From Massilia niastensis DSM 21313 (GTDB taxonomy: Bacteria; Pseudomonadota; Gammaproteobacteria; Burkholderiales; Burkholderiaceae_D): a stretch of 64,000 bases of DNA. Where the stretch lies: the NCBI RefSeq assembly GCF_000382345.1, contig NZ_KB908078.1, positions 1 through 64,000 of the forward strand, in the 5' to 3' direction. The stretch's first letter is position 1; every line of letters starts with the position of its first letter. Below are positions 48,301-57,282 of the stretch, piece after piece. The notes under the pieces were generated by a model, which had not been told where the DNA came from, did not search any database, and saw only the letters and a program-made list of their open reading frames with translations. The translations under genes and the position numbers were made by a program.

Positions 48301-48676
48301 CCAGTACGCCGCCCACCAGCAGGCCGTTCCTGCCGAGTTCCTTGCGCGAAATGAGCGACAGCGCAACGGCGGATGCCGCGATGCTGGGCAGGCTGGACAG
48401 GATCGTGGTCAGCGGATCGTAGACGACCAGGGTGCACAGGTTGAACGCGAGCATGCCGATGAAGTGCATCGCCCACACGCCGGCGCCGAGCGCGAGGCTG
48501 CCGGTTCCCAGCACGATCATCCGGTGGGCGCGGCTGGCGCTGGCCTGGCCGGCGATCTGCAGCCCCATCCATGAGGAAAAGATGGCAATCAGCAGCGACA
48601 GGGCAACCAGGCGCGGTTCATAGACGCCGTAGGTCAACAGGGACGGATCGGTCGGTACTGAAAATAGTTGCAACAT
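45356..48676 (-). CDS. MHYT-sensor hybrid histidine kinase: MHYT-PAS-PAS-HisKA-HATPase-REC-Hpt
   Basis: This is a membrane hybrid kinase of 1106 residues. The N-terminus has seven membrane helices with three MHYT repeats (MHFIGM near 70, MHYAGM, MHYTGM), a domain thought to sense diatomic gases through bound metal. Two PAS domains follow (about 270-395 ending TDISERRAMV and about 400-520 ending LDITERRQME), then HisKA with NMSHEIRTPMNSIL (His541), HATPase_c with FGGTGLGTTICKQLVELMGG, a receiver with MDFQMPTLDG (Asp823), and a C-terminal Hpt with AHKVRGVAANVG (His966). Met at 48676 starts the first helix region; upstream codons are unlikely. It forms a two-gene operon with the HD-GYP regulator. 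Confidence 0.93.
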   Translation of the reverse strand: MLQLFSVPTDPSLLTYGVYEPRLVALSLLIAIFSSWMGLQIAGQASASRAHRMIVLGTGSLALGAGVWAMHFIGMLAFNLCTLVVYDPLTTILSSLPSIAASAVALSLISRKELGRNGLLVGGVLVGAGIGAMHYAGMAGMRMSLTLHYDPAMFALSIVVAVVLATLALGVRFGLSRFQSLSESRRLLIAAVVMGCAIAGMHYTGMAAARFAGQAAPDGQGGSNSDFLALAITVITVAFTLFVVAANGLLRYRQMYLDLSRSEAWMRALLTTTVDGVVTVDREGTITEFNASAERIFGWRRDEIVGRSISVLIADRDHSAQDGLLAVLRDGQLDPDARSSEVIGLRKDGSQVPVRRALGHAKLGDQDLFVCFITDISERRAMVQALRASEQQFRSLIGNIPGISYRSLIDGEWPMVFMSDAVERVTGFPAADFLGNPPRRSFGALIHAADRRRVSDEVERALHEDRPYLVEYRLLHADGGTRWLWENGTGVRNEGGEVEWLDGVILDITERRQMEEALREAKEKAEQAAAARATFVANMSHEIRTPMNSILGFTDVLLDGELDKEQRRHIDTIRSAGKALLRLLNEILDTAKLEKGAVELEQNDYNLLSLIDELSSTLAANARAKGLHLDINYDPALPTGLRGDELRMRQVLTNLIDNAIKFTARGTVGLKVSAEGDQLCIAVSDTGIGIAPERLSAIFEPFTQADASMTRRFGGTGLGTTICKQLVELMGGRIWAESVLGAGTTFHVRVPLVLARLVQQAPRVRSAAVLPPLRVLVADDVPQNLELMQLLMARRGHTMTAVTDGAAVVELATSQEFDLILMDFQMPTLDGLSATRRIRAHELADGRSRVPVIAMTASVLAEHRKASADAGMDGFASKPVDWFALSHEIARVLGIAQQGDSTAGPGIAGLAREVLNRRAGLHRWSGKEDAYLEALEHFGRQYGALGETLQVHAAGGSHLELRMLAHKVRGVAANVGLEQLSDALATLEQATNAVPTDEQRASAALEASTRALAEALAAIGAGIPQAAAPGAPAVTVDLARARRAGGVLLEALRRGALNDPALASLAAALAGHASAPRVAQVQVAIADFDFDLALGHLEAVMAALEE

Positions 48677-48896
48677 GTTGAATTGACGGGCGATTTGCCT
48701 TGGGATGGCTTGGCAGTATCTCACTTTCGTTCTGGAAAATGTTGTTGAGTCCCAGAAGCTTTACATTTGACATGCATAATTGTCGTGAATGCGCCACCAT
48801 CAAAGCACGCGTTGCAGAAAAATTGCCCTGAAGCTAAGCTAGCCATGAAGCCAAGCAAGCTTGCCGCGACAGGGTGTGGCATTGGAAGGGGTGTGC

Positions 48897-49664
48897 ATGT
48901 TCAAACGACTCGTTACCGTCGTCATCGCGCTGGGCATGGCGCATGCGGCGCCGGGTGTCGCCGCGCCGGATACGGCGTCGGGTGTCGCCACGCCCGGTAC
49001 GGCTCCGCGCCTGTACCTCACGACCGAGGCGTCGGCGCCGTCGAGCATGCTCGACAACGGCCGGGTGACCGGCATCGCCACCGACAAGGTGCGCGAAGCG
49101 ATGGCCCGCGCCGGCGTCACCCATGACATCGCACTGCTTCCCTGGAAGCGCGCCTACACCGCGGCGCTGCAGCGGCCCGACGCCTGCGTGTATTCCACCA
49201 CCCGCACCCCCGAGCGCGAGCACCTGTTCAAGTGGGCCGGCCCGACCGACACCGCCCAGTGGGTCCTGATGGCGCGCGCCGACCGCAAGCTGCGGCTCGA
49301 CAGCCTGGAGCAGGCGCGCGGCCTGCGCATCGGCACCTACAACGGCGATGCGCGCGACCAGTACCTGCGCGCGCGGGGCTTCCAGGTCGACGCCGCGCCG
49401 AACGACCTGATCAATCCACGCAAGCTGCTGCTGGACCGTATCGACCTGTGGGCGGCCAGCCTGCGCGGCGGCAGCGACGTGCTCGCGCGCCATGGCTGGG
49501 AGTCGCGGATCATCCCGGTCCATGTGTTCAAGCGCATCGAGCTCTACCTGGCCTGCAACCGGGCCGTGCCGGACAGCGTGGTCGCGCGCCTGAACGCCGC
49601 GTTCGCGGAGATCGCGCGCGACGGCACGGGAAGGCGCATCGAGCGCAGCTACGACAGGAGTTAG
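48897..49664 (+). CDS. Periplasmic substrate-binding domain protein (SBP_bac_3 type)
   Basis: This is an exported type-2 periplasmic binding protein of 255 residues. It has a signal peptide (MFKRLVTVVIALGMAHAAPG), then a Gly/Thr/Ala-rich spacer, and a binding domain with DKVREAMARAGVTHDIALLPWKR and ACVYSTTRTPEREHLFKW. GGAAGGGG upstream supports the ATG at 48897. No permease or ATPase gene is next to it, so it may be an orphan binding protein or a sensor partner. Ligand unknown. It is followed by an intrinsic terminator. Confidence 0.82.
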   Translation: MFKRLVTVVIALGMAHAAPGVAAPDTASGVATPGTAPRLYLTTEASAPSSMLDNGRVTGIATDKVREAMARAGVTHDIALLPWKRAYTAALQRPDACVYSTTRTPEREHLFKWAGPTDTAQWVLMARADRKLRLDSLEQARGLRIGTYNGDARDQYLRARGFQVDAAPNDLINPRKLLLDRIDLWAASLRGGSDVLARHGWESRIIPVHVFKRIELYLACNRAVPDSVVARLNAAFAEIARDGTGRRIERSYDRS

Positions 49665-49720
49665 GTCGGACGCGCCAAGCAATTGCCGGCTGGCGCTTCA
49701 TGTTATCTGCCGGAACAACA

Positions 49721-49756
49721 AGAACCCGTGCTCTCGATGAAAGGCACGGGTTTTGT
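49721..49756 (+). terminator. Intrinsic terminator after the substrate-binding protein gene
   Basis: AACCCGTGC (49723-49731) pairs with GCACGGGTT (49744-49752) across a 12-base loop, followed by TTGTCTTG. The stem is perfect over 9 bp. Confidence 0.8.
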
Positions 49757-49897
49757 CTTGCGTTCGGTGCAAGCGGACTGAGCAAAGGACAAGCAAATGC
49801 TATTCGCTGCAAAGTCGGGATGAATATTCGTTCTCAGCCTTATGTTCCGTGAGTGGGCCCCATAGACGCAGCAAAGCAAGCGTAATTTTTGCTTGGA

Positions 49898-50734
49898 CTA
49901 GATTGTAAGATTTTTCAAAAAATTCTCGAGCAGTGTTTCGATGTTCTGCATCGAAAGCGCCGACCCCTGAACCATTTGCCCAATGAAGCGGTCCTTCTTC
50001 ATCGGTTCTCTGGTGAAAATTGTGCAAACCTGTCCGCACGTCGCGGCTGATACCTCTCTGCGGGCATCGCGCCCCAGAAGTCCAGCGCCTGCGAGTTCAA
50101 CGTCGTATTCCGCGGCCTCCATCAGGTCCAATCCGTCAGAATACAGGCGGTCTATTTGGCCAGCCTGATGATAGTTCCGCATCAAGTACAACACGTCAGT
50201 CGCGTGCTTGTCGTTTGAGGGTTTGTCATTCCACGCCAGTAGCTTCAGGATCGCGATTGCTGGAACAGATGCGACGCGGACCGAAAATCCAGTCTCAATC
50301 TCGACCAACGGGGCCGATTCAAATGCATCCTTGTATCCGGCGACGTTCATTACGAAATCGCCGCTGGGAGGCCATGCAATTTCGCCGTTCTGTTCCACAC
50401 CGTCGAAGGGGACCAAGTCGAGCGGGTAGATCACGTTTTTCTTATAGATCAGCCGATGTTCCTGATTGCCAAGCTCGAAATCACCGATGGCGAGCAACGC
50501 CTGCTTGAGTTGGGTAAATCCGTCCCAATCCGCGACGCCAACCGCGAAGTCCACATCCTTCGTGGCTCTCGTGCGCTCGATGCCGTGTACGTGCCAGAGC
50601 AGCGTATCTCGTGCAGCGGCGCCGATCAAGAAGAAGTCCAGGTCGAGCTTGTTAGCGACGTTGAAGACGTGACGCATGATCGCGACCATCTCCTCCGGCA
50701 GCGGGCGTTCAGGACTGACTTTGTACTCGTTCAC
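49898..50734 (-). CDS. Nucleotidyltransferase, AbiEii-type toxin
   Basis: This is the likely toxin of a type IV toxin-antitoxin pair, 278 residues. The nucleotidyltransferase core is FFLIGAAARDTLLWHVHG followed by RATKDVDFAVGV (the metal DxD pair) and a later helical part with AIAILKLLAWNDKP and DVLYLMRNY. In the AbiEii family the enzyme adds nucleotides to RNA (tRNA for some members) and stops growth. Base composition is well below the window average. Its start overlaps the end of the antitoxin gene by 26 bases, as usual for AbiE operons. Confidence 0.8.
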   Translation of the reverse strand: MNEYKVSPERPLPEEMVAIMRHVFNVANKLDLDFFLIGAAARDTLLWHVHGIERTRATKDVDFAVGVADWDGFTQLKQALLAIGDFELGNQEHRLIYKKNVIYPLDLVPFDGVEQNGEIAWPPSGDFVMNVAGYKDAFESAPLVEIETGFSVRVASVPAIAILKLLAWNDKPSNDKHATDVLYLMRNYHQAGQIDRLYSDGLDLMEAAEYDVELAGAGLLGRDARREVSAATCGQVCTIFTREPMKKDRFIGQMVQGSALSMQNIETLLENFLKNLTI

Positions 50735-51821
50735 AGATCACCTTTCTTAATTGTTGTGCAATTTCCAGGTTCCGGCTATTCGAACTCGAAATCAGGTCGG
50801 CGTAAATCAGCGGGTCTGGAGCGCAGGGAAAGGATTGCAGTGCCAGGCTGTTCCAGAACATATCGACGATTTCGATTGGCCCGTCAGGATCTGCGCGCAG
50901 CTTGAGAGCCTGCACCAGCTCTGGCATCACGCGGGGGTCTCGCATGTTCACGTAAAGTGTCAGCTCACCAGGCGCAATCGAATATCCAAGTTTCGACGCT
51001 GCAGCCTCGCTACCGATCGCGATAGGCGTTTCGGCACCAGGCGCGGCCTGGTGGGGCTGCTTGCTGAAGAGCTGCAAGTGTGCGCCGGCGGTACCGCCGA
51101 GCTCGACCTCGTACAGCGCGGGCGACACGTGGCGCAGGGCGTACTCCATCGAGGGCGGCCGCATACGGCGCTTATGAAGTTTCGGGCGGATGCGTGCCAG
51201 ATAACCTTCCGTCCAAACGTCCAGCCAGCGCTCTGGTCTCGACAACACACGGCGTCTGGAGCGGGTAGCGGCATGGAAGCCGAGCTCGCGCAAGGTTTCC
51301 AGCGCTTTCCCCGCCGCGCCGTGTGAAATTCCTGCCGCCTCACCGATTTCCCGCACGGGCTCGTTGAGAAGCTGAGGACGCGTCAGTATGGCAAGCATTA
51401 CCCGCAGGGTAGCCGGCGTCACGGTCGGGTCCTTGAACGAGATATTTTGCGCTTCTCCTTTTTGCCCAAGGATAAACACGAGGAGCTTTTCATCCTTCAG
51501 GAAGCAATTGCCGGCGGCGTCTGCGAACATGACATTGTTCTCTCGACAGTACTGCGCGAGTTCAGCAGATAGTTGTCCGGTCCCGAGCACCACGTCGGGT
51601 GCGTGCCGCTGCTTAAAACCCAGAATTTGATCTCGGCGGTCGACGGTTGCCTTCACGTCGATTGGCAATAGCAGCGGCTGTTCGGTACTGGTAGCAATCT
51701 GCAGGACGTCGTCAAAGGGCTCGTCCTCGCCTCCAGGGCCGCGCAGCTCCACGATCAGTCCGGTCGATCGACGCAGGCTGTCAACAATTTCGTGAAGAAG
51801 GTGATCTTCAATTTTTAGCAT
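50709..51821 (-). CDS. AbiEi-family antitoxin / transcriptional regulator
   Basis: This is the likely antitoxin and autorepressor of the AbiE pair, 370 residues. It begins MLKIEDHLLHEIVDSLRRST. A domain around 40-120 (LPIDVKATVDRRDQILGFKQ, YCRENNVMFADAAGN) is nuclease-like in pattern but without a recognised active site. A winged helix at about 145-200 (EIGEAAGISHGAAGKALETLRELGF) and a C-terminal domain follow. The winged helix and the three palindromes just upstream of the start fit negative self-control. Lower GC than neighbouring genes suggests the pair was acquired. Confidence 0.82.
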   Translation of the reverse strand: MLKIEDHLLHEIVDSLRRSTGLIVELRGPGGEDEPFDDVLQIATSTEQPLLLPIDVKATVDRRDQILGFKQRHAPDVVLGTGQLSAELAQYCRENNVMFADAAGNCFLKDEKLLVFILGQKGEAQNISFKDPTVTPATLRVMLAILTRPQLLNEPVREIGEAAGISHGAAGKALETLRELGFHAATRSRRRVLSRPERWLDVWTEGYLARIRPKLHKRRMRPPSMEYALRHVSPALYEVELGGTAGAHLQLFSKQPHQAAPGAETPIAIGSEAAASKLGYSIAPGELTLYVNMRDPRVMPELVQALKLRADPDGPIEIVDMFWNSLALQSFPCAPDPLIYADLISSSNSRNLEIAQQLRKVICERVQSQS

Positions 51822-51844
51822 GGATTGTCCAAATATTGAATTAT

Positions 51845-51914
51845 GTCCACGTAACGTGGACTTTCATTATGTGGTTACGTCCACATAGATGCAAGTGTCC
51901 ACGGTACGTGGACA
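51845..51914 (-). promoter_or_regulatory. Three palindromic operator candidates upstream of the AbiEi gene
   Basis: Three inverted repeats share the half-site GTCCACGT/ACGTGGAC: GTCCACGT-A-ACGTGGAC (51845-51861), TATGTGG-N6-CCACATA (51868-51887) and TGTCCACG-GTA-CGTGGACA (51896-51914). Their centres are about 25-27 bp apart, so all face one side of the helix within about half a turn. AbiEi proteins bind inverted repeats in their own promoters. Confidence 0.75.
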
Positions 51915-52192
51915 GGCCTTACTAGGGTGTTTTGGTACCGAGTAGCCCGATGTTGCCTCCTGTGGTGGTCGGGCCATCGTGGCAAAGTGGGTTTGCGGCA
52001 TTGGTGAGCCTCAACTCGCGGGCAACTATGCGGAATACGCCTGACGGACGCGAAGCTGAATGCGGCGATGCTGTCAATAGTGGCGGGAAGAGGTGCTACT
52101 CCCTGGTGTTGTGGATTGCCCGAATTTCCCAGAGAGGGCCGAGGGGCTTAAAGGAGAAGCGGGGAGATTACGGGTGTTGCGCTGCTGGTGGG
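51915..52192. other. Gene-free stretch between the AbiE operators and tRNA-Leu
   Basis: No start-codon context, motif or repeat was recognised here. It lies on the 3' side of the tRNA, the usual integration point for islands, and its composition is intermediate. Confidence 0.5.
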
Positions 52193-52277
52193 TGGTGCCT
52201 CCGGCCGGAATCGAACCGGCACGCCTTTCGGCGCTTGATTTTGAGTCAAGTGCGTCTACCAATTCCGCCACAGAGGC
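52193..52277 (-). tRNA. tRNA-Leu (anticodon CAA)
   Basis: The reverse strand gives an 85-base tRNA with 7-bp acceptor stem GCCTCTG/CGGAGGC (one G-U pair), encoded CCA at the 3' end, D-arm GGCGGAATTGGTAGACGC, anticodon arm CTTGA-CTCAAAA-TCAAG with anticodon CAA, a long variable arm typical of leucine tRNA (GCGCCGAAAGGCGT), and T-arm GCCGGTTCGATTCCGGC. It reads UUG codons. Confidence 0.97.
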
Positions 52278-52345
52278 CCAATAGCAGGCGCGCATCTTAG
52301 CACATGCCTTGCGCAACTGACCAGTAGGCCTGCAAAAATGACACG

Positions 52346-52813
52346 CTAGCGTGCGATCCGGTGCTGCAGCAGGCGCAGGCTGCCGACCGGGCCGATCACT
52401 TCCAGCGCATGGGGCCGCACCGCGACCGTGATCGCGCCTTCCTGGGCGCGCAGCCATGGACGCGGCCGGTGGTAGCGGATGCTGGCGTTGTCGCTCACGC
52501 TCTTGCGGTAGCCCAGCGCGGCCATCGCTTCGTCGAGGGTGCCGATCATGTAGTGGGCGTCGAAGCGGGTGCGCATCTCGAAGCGGCCCGGGCCGAGCAT
52601 CCAGACCGGCATCAGCCCGCCGGCCAGCGCCGGCAGCACGATGTAGGGCAGGGGCGTGCCCGGATCGATCAGGTGCAGGACCAGCACGAGCACGGGCAGG
52701 CCGGCCAGGAGCGTCAGCGCCCAGGGAAGCGACTGGCGCCAGGTGCTGAGGCGCCTGAGGAAGCCGGGTCGTTCGCGGATGCGCACAATTTCAGAAAAGG
52801 TAACGCTCTTCAT
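52346..52813 (-). CDS. Small predicted membrane protein, function unknown
   Basis: I do not recognise this family. The 155-residue protein has a basic N-terminus (MKSVTFSEIVRIRERPGFLR), two hydrophobic helices at about 29-50 and 58-76, then a soluble C-terminal part of about 75 residues with alternating strands (FDAHYMIGTLDEAMAALGYR, ITVAVRPHALEVIGPVGSL). The pattern suggests an inner-membrane anchor with a cytoplasmic domain. Met at 52813 is the first with the helix pair intact. No operon partner is clear. Confidence 0.75.
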   Translation of the reverse strand: MKSVTFSEIVRIRERPGFLRRLSTWRQSLPWALTLLAGLPVLVLVLHLIDPGTPLPYIVLPALAGGLMPVWMLGPGRFEMRTRFDAHYMIGTLDEAMAALGYRKSVSDNASIRYHRPRPWLRAQEGAITVAVRPHALEVIGPVGSLRLLQHRIAR

Positions 52814-52861
52814 GATGGTCTCCTCACCGCGCGTGAAGGGCTGGGCCACTTGTCGTAATTC

Positions 52862-52889
52862 ATTATTGTGACGAGCGCGGCCGGTGCAA
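52862..52889 (-). promoter_or_regulatory. Possible promoter of the small membrane protein gene
   Basis: On the reverse strand TTGCAC (52889-52884) and AATAAT (52867-52862) are separated by 16 bp, about 50 bases before the ATG at 52813. Confidence 0.4.
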
Positions 52890-52979
52890 AGTTGAGTCCG
52901 CTCAAAAGTGCCGGTTGTAGGGGATAGATTCTCACATCGCGCCGACATGCCGCGCACTGGTGAATGGAAAGGGTTCGTG

Positions 52980-53017
52980 TCCAAATAAAACAGGCCGCAC
53001 GGAAATTCGTGCGGCCT
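52980..53017 (-). terminator. Intrinsic terminator of the GT-C glycosyltransferase gene
   Basis: On the reverse strand AGGCCGCACG and CGTGCGGCCT form a perfect 10-bp stem with a 6-base loop (52992-53017), followed by GTTTTATTTGG. Confidence 0.88.
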
Positions 53018-53050
53018 GCCTGGCTTGCCGATGCGCTGTTCGCAGCGCCG

Positions 53051-54772
53051 TCAGCGGGGACGGCGGAACAGGCGGAAGCGCTCGTCGCGGTCGGAGGCGC
53101 GCCGTCCTTCCCATAGCGGCACCGGGTTGCGCACGCCGTACTTGCGCATCATCTCGGCGTCGTCGCGCGTCTTCACGCTGTCCTGCAGCAGCACGTAGTC
53201 GCAGCTGCCGCCGGCCAGGCTGACGAAAGGCAGGCGGCCGTAGAACGCCAGCGAGGCGCGCTGGGCCGGGCCGACATTGGTGTCGATGCAGCCGGTATCG
53301 GCCGGCAGGCGCGCGGCGATCTGCTGGGCCACGCCGGCATAGCTCTTGCTGTAGTTGAGGTCAGGCAAGAACAAGGTCATCAGGAGCACCCACAGCAGGA
53401 TCAGGCCGCCGGACGACAGCACCACGGCGCGCCACAGCACCGAGGGCTGGCGCGACAGGCGCCAGTGCACCAGCATGACCCAGCCGATGCTGGCCGCGGC
53501 CGCCACCATGAAGGCTACGATGCCGACCTCGGGCTTGAAGCCCGGCACCAGCTTGAGCGCGTTCTTGGCCAGCTGCGCCGGCCAGCCGGTCAGCTTGGCG
53601 ATCCAGAACAGCCAGACCAGGGCGCCGAGCATGGTCAGCACCATCACCGAGAACCAGTCGATCGCATTGATCGAGCCGCGCTTCATGGTCGGCAGGCCGA
53701 ACGCGGCCATCAGCGCCAGCGGCGCCAGCATCTTGAGGAAGTCGCCGTTCTCGGGCTCCGGGTCGCACAGCAGCATCAGGGTCAGCGCCAGGAAGAAGAA
53801 CACCGGCAGCACGATGTGCAGCAGGCTGTTCTGGCGGCGCCAGGCCCAGACCGCCCAGATCGCGAACGGCCAGGCCGGCCAGAAGAACCAGATGCCGATG
53901 CGGAAGAAGGCTTTCACCGAGGTCCAGCTCGGCAGGCCGAACTGGGCCGCGTTCCATTCCATCCAGTCCGCCGCCGGCGACATGCCGTAGGGCTCGACAA
54001 TCATCGCCGGGAGGAACCAGGCCAGGCTCAGGCCGAAGGCGACGGCGATCGCGATGCCGATCTGGCGCAGGGTGGCGCCGGTGGTCAGGTCCAGGTAGCG
54101 GGTGCAGGCGAACAGCGCCGCGATCAGGGCCACCGGGGCCAGGAAGCCGCGCGTCAGGGTCAGGGCGCCCAGCGCGACGCCGATCAGCACGGCGTTGCGG
54201 GTGCTGGTGTGCTCGACGTAGCGCACCGCCCGGTACAGGAAGTAGGACAGCAGGGCGCCCTGCAGGGTCGGCGCCAGGGTCAGGTGGCTTTGCAGCAGCA
54301 GGCCGAGGCAGCCGAGGTAGATCAGCACCGCGGTGTCGCCCAGGGTGCGGCCGTAGTCGTCCGGCTCGGGCTGGCCGCCGAAGGCCAGGCGCAGCGGCTG
54401 GGCCTCGGCGCGGCGGCCCAGGTGGAAGGCGGTGTACCACAGCGACACCGCGCCCATCACGAAGATGCCGATGGTGGAGACGCGCGCGGCCAGCACGTCG
54501 CCCAGGATCCAGCCGAACAGCTTGATGCACAGCGCGCCCAGCCAGAAGGCGAGCGGGCCTTCCTCGGCGTTGGCCAGGCCGGCGATGTTCGGGTACAGCC
54601 AGTCGTGCAGCCCGCCGTGCGCCATGGTCCACATGATGCCGAAGCTGCCGGCGTCTTCCTTCCACAAGTCGCGGCCGATCAGCCCGGGCAGGATGTACAG
54701 CATGCCCAGCGCGAGCAGGGCCCAGCGGGGCAGCGCCAGGGTGGCGGCGGCGGGAAGGCGGACTGGTTTCAT
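53051..54772 (-). CDS. GT-C family glycosyltransferase (ArnT/PMT-like)
   Basis: This is a multi-span inner-membrane glycosyltransferase of 573 residues. It has about eleven hydrophobic spans and the early periplasmic-loop acid residues LIGRDLWKEDAGSFGIMWTM (the DxWKED type seen in ArnT-like enzymes), and ends with a periplasmic domain carrying DTGCIDTNVGPAQRASLAFYG. ArnT-like enzymes take sugar from polyprenyl phosphate and add it to lipid A or protein. The substrate here is unknown. The frame is open upstream to 54859, but Met at 54772 fits the first helix. Confidence 0.87.
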   Translation of the reverse strand: MKPVRLPAAATLALPRWALLALGMLYILPGLIGRDLWKEDAGSFGIMWTMAHGGLHDWLYPNIAGLANAEEGPLAFWLGALCIKLFGWILGDVLAARVSTIGIFVMGAVSLWYTAFHLGRRAEAQPLRLAFGGQPEPDDYGRTLGDTAVLIYLGCLGLLLQSHLTLAPTLQGALLSYFLYRAVRYVEHTSTRNAVLIGVALGALTLTRGFLAPVALIAALFACTRYLDLTTGATLRQIGIAIAVAFGLSLAWFLPAMIVEPYGMSPAADWMEWNAAQFGLPSWTSVKAFFRIGIWFFWPAWPFAIWAVWAWRRQNSLLHIVLPVFFFLALTLMLLCDPEPENGDFLKMLAPLALMAAFGLPTMKRGSINAIDWFSVMVLTMLGALVWLFWIAKLTGWPAQLAKNALKLVPGFKPEVGIVAFMVAAAASIGWVMLVHWRLSRQPSVLWRAVVLSSGGLILLWVLLMTLFLPDLNYSKSYAGVAQQIAARLPADTGCIDTNVGPAQRASLAFYGRLPFVSLAGGSCDYVLLQDSVKTRDDAEMMRKYGVRNPVPLWEGRRASDRDERFRLFRRPR

Positions 54773-54813
54773 CGATAAGTCTGATGCGTGAAAATAATCG
54801 CGTAGTATAGCCG

Positions 54814-54848
54814 CGAAAAAAAAGAAGCCGGCGAAGCGGCTTCTTTTG
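54814..54848 (-). terminator. Intrinsic terminator of rpmE
   Basis: On the reverse strand AAGAAGCCG (54845-54837) and CGGCTTCTT (54830-54822) form a 9-bp stem with loop CTTCGC, followed by a run of eight or more T residues. Confidence 0.92.
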
Positions 54849-54886
54849 TGGAAACCCAAAGGTTTCCGATCGATGCTGTGGGCTGA

Positions 54887-55156
54887 TTAGCCGTTGGCGA
54901 CCGAGGTCTTCGAGCCGACCGAACCGAACTTCTGGCGGAACTTCTCGACGCGGCCAGCGGTGTCGACGATCTTGTGCTTGCCGGTGTAGAACGGGTGCGA
55001 TTCAGCGGACACCTCGATCTTGATCAGCGGGTATTCTTTGCCTTCGTGGGTGATCTTTTCGCGGGTAGCGATGGTCGAACGGGTCACGAATTTGAAATCG
55101 CAGGACAGGTCGTGGAACACGACTTCACGGTAATCTGGATGGATATCGGTCTTCAT
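54887..55156 (-). CDS. rpmE: Large ribosomal subunit protein bL31, type B
   Basis: bL31 bridges the two ribosomal subunits. The 89-residue protein has [18 protein letters not shown], the central [20 protein letters not shown] and [21 protein letters not shown]. It lacks the two zinc CxxC pairs of type A and keeps only one Cys (residue 17), so it is the C-minus (type B, rpmE2-like) form used when zinc is scarce or, in many betaproteobacteria, as the standard copy. The frame is open upstream but the family N-terminus sets the start. Strong terminators lie on both sides. Confidence 0.95.
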   Translation of the reverse strand: MKTDIHPDYREVVFHDLSCDFKFVTRSTIATREKITHEGKEYPLIKIEVSAESHPFYTGKHKIVDTAGRVEKFRQKFGSVGSKTSVANG

Positions 55157-55290
55157 AATTGCCTCTGATTGAGTTGGTAGCCAAACAGCACTTCGTCGGT
55201 CGCCTTGCTTCTTGACCCGATTGCCGATCACTTGCCAGGGGTTGACTGAACCGGCGATTATAAGGCGATTCGGTGTTCCAGGCAATGTAA

Positions 55291-55318
55291 ACGAAAAAAG
55301 GCGGCCCGAAGGCCGCCC
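55291..55318 (-). terminator. Intrinsic terminator of rho
   Basis: On the reverse strand GGCGGCC-TTCG-GGCCGCC is a perfect 7-bp stem closed by a stable TTCG tetraloop and followed by TTTTTTCG. Confidence 0.93.
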
Positions 55319-55339
55319 TGGCGCGAGCGCTGCGTGGCC

Positions 55340-56602
<1,263 letters not shown>

Positions 56603-56735
56603 GTGTGTGGGTGTCCCGTGACGGGAAAGTAAAGGTAGGGGAGGGAACTGCGTGGGTTAATTAGCTCGGAAGGGCCGGTGGCCGTCCCGTCCAGGGATGA
56701 CGGCAGCGCGGGCGCGCTGCCGTCGCTAAATCGTA

Positions 56736-57062
56736 TCAGATGTTGCTGTCGATGAAGGAGGTCAGTTGGCCTTTTGCCAGTGCGCCGACCTTCTGGGCTG
56801 CGGCCACACCATTCTTGAACAGGATCAGCGTCGGGATGCCGCGGATGCCGAACTTGGCCGGTATGGCCTGGTTCGCGTCGACGTCCAGCTTGGCGATCGT
56901 CAGCTTGCCTTCGTATTCCTTGGCGACTTCTTCCAGGATCGGGGCGATCATCTTGCAGGGGCCGCACCACTCGGCCCAGAAGTCGACCAGGACCGGGCGC
57001 TCGGACTTGAGCACGTCGGCTTCGAAGGTTGCATCGCTGATGTGTTTGATGTTTTCGCTCAT
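56736..57062 (-). CDS. trxA: Thioredoxin
   Basis: This is the cytoplasmic disulfide reductant for ribonucleotide reductase and many other enzymes. The 108-residue protein has the active site [14 protein letters not shown] (Cys33, Cys36), [22 protein letters not shown] with the cis-Pro, and the usual C-terminal helix. It lies 133 bases upstream of rho in the same direction. Confidence 0.98.
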   Translation of the reverse strand: MSENIKHISDATFEADVLKSERPVLVDFWAEWCGPCKMIAPILEEVAKEYEGKLTIAKLDVDANQAIPAKFGIRGIPTLILFKNGVAAAQKVGALAKGQLTSFIDSNI

Positions 57063-57282
57063 GTTTTCCTCAATGAGAGGTAGGGATCAATTAACGCCTG
57101 GAGACCATAGTCCTTGGAAGTCTCAACCGGCTGCCGTGCACTGCTAAATATTGCTGCTTCACAATGGTGGAGGCACTGTGCGCAAAAATCAATAAGGAAG
57201 AACGGCTAGAGGATGTCAGGCGGGGAATGAGGCGAATAATACCCCATTTTTTTAAAAAGTGTTCATCGGTTTGTACAAAATC

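Noticed and set aside
44255-48574. A continuous open frame of 1439 codons on the + strand
   Set aside because: It lies antisense to the HD-GYP and MHYT kinase genes, is rich in Arg, Gly, His and Gln as expected from reversed high-GC codons, and contains no recognisable domain.
52193-52277. A second tRNA end as attachment-site copy elsewhere in 49.6-52.2 kb
   Set aside because: No copy of the T-arm or acceptor sequence was found by eye in that stretch, so no att site is annotated.
57063-57282. Small gene in the A+T-richer gap between trxA and the response regulator
   Set aside because: Possible frames lack a start context and resemble no family. More likely it is the promoter region of trxA and the end of the regulator transcript.
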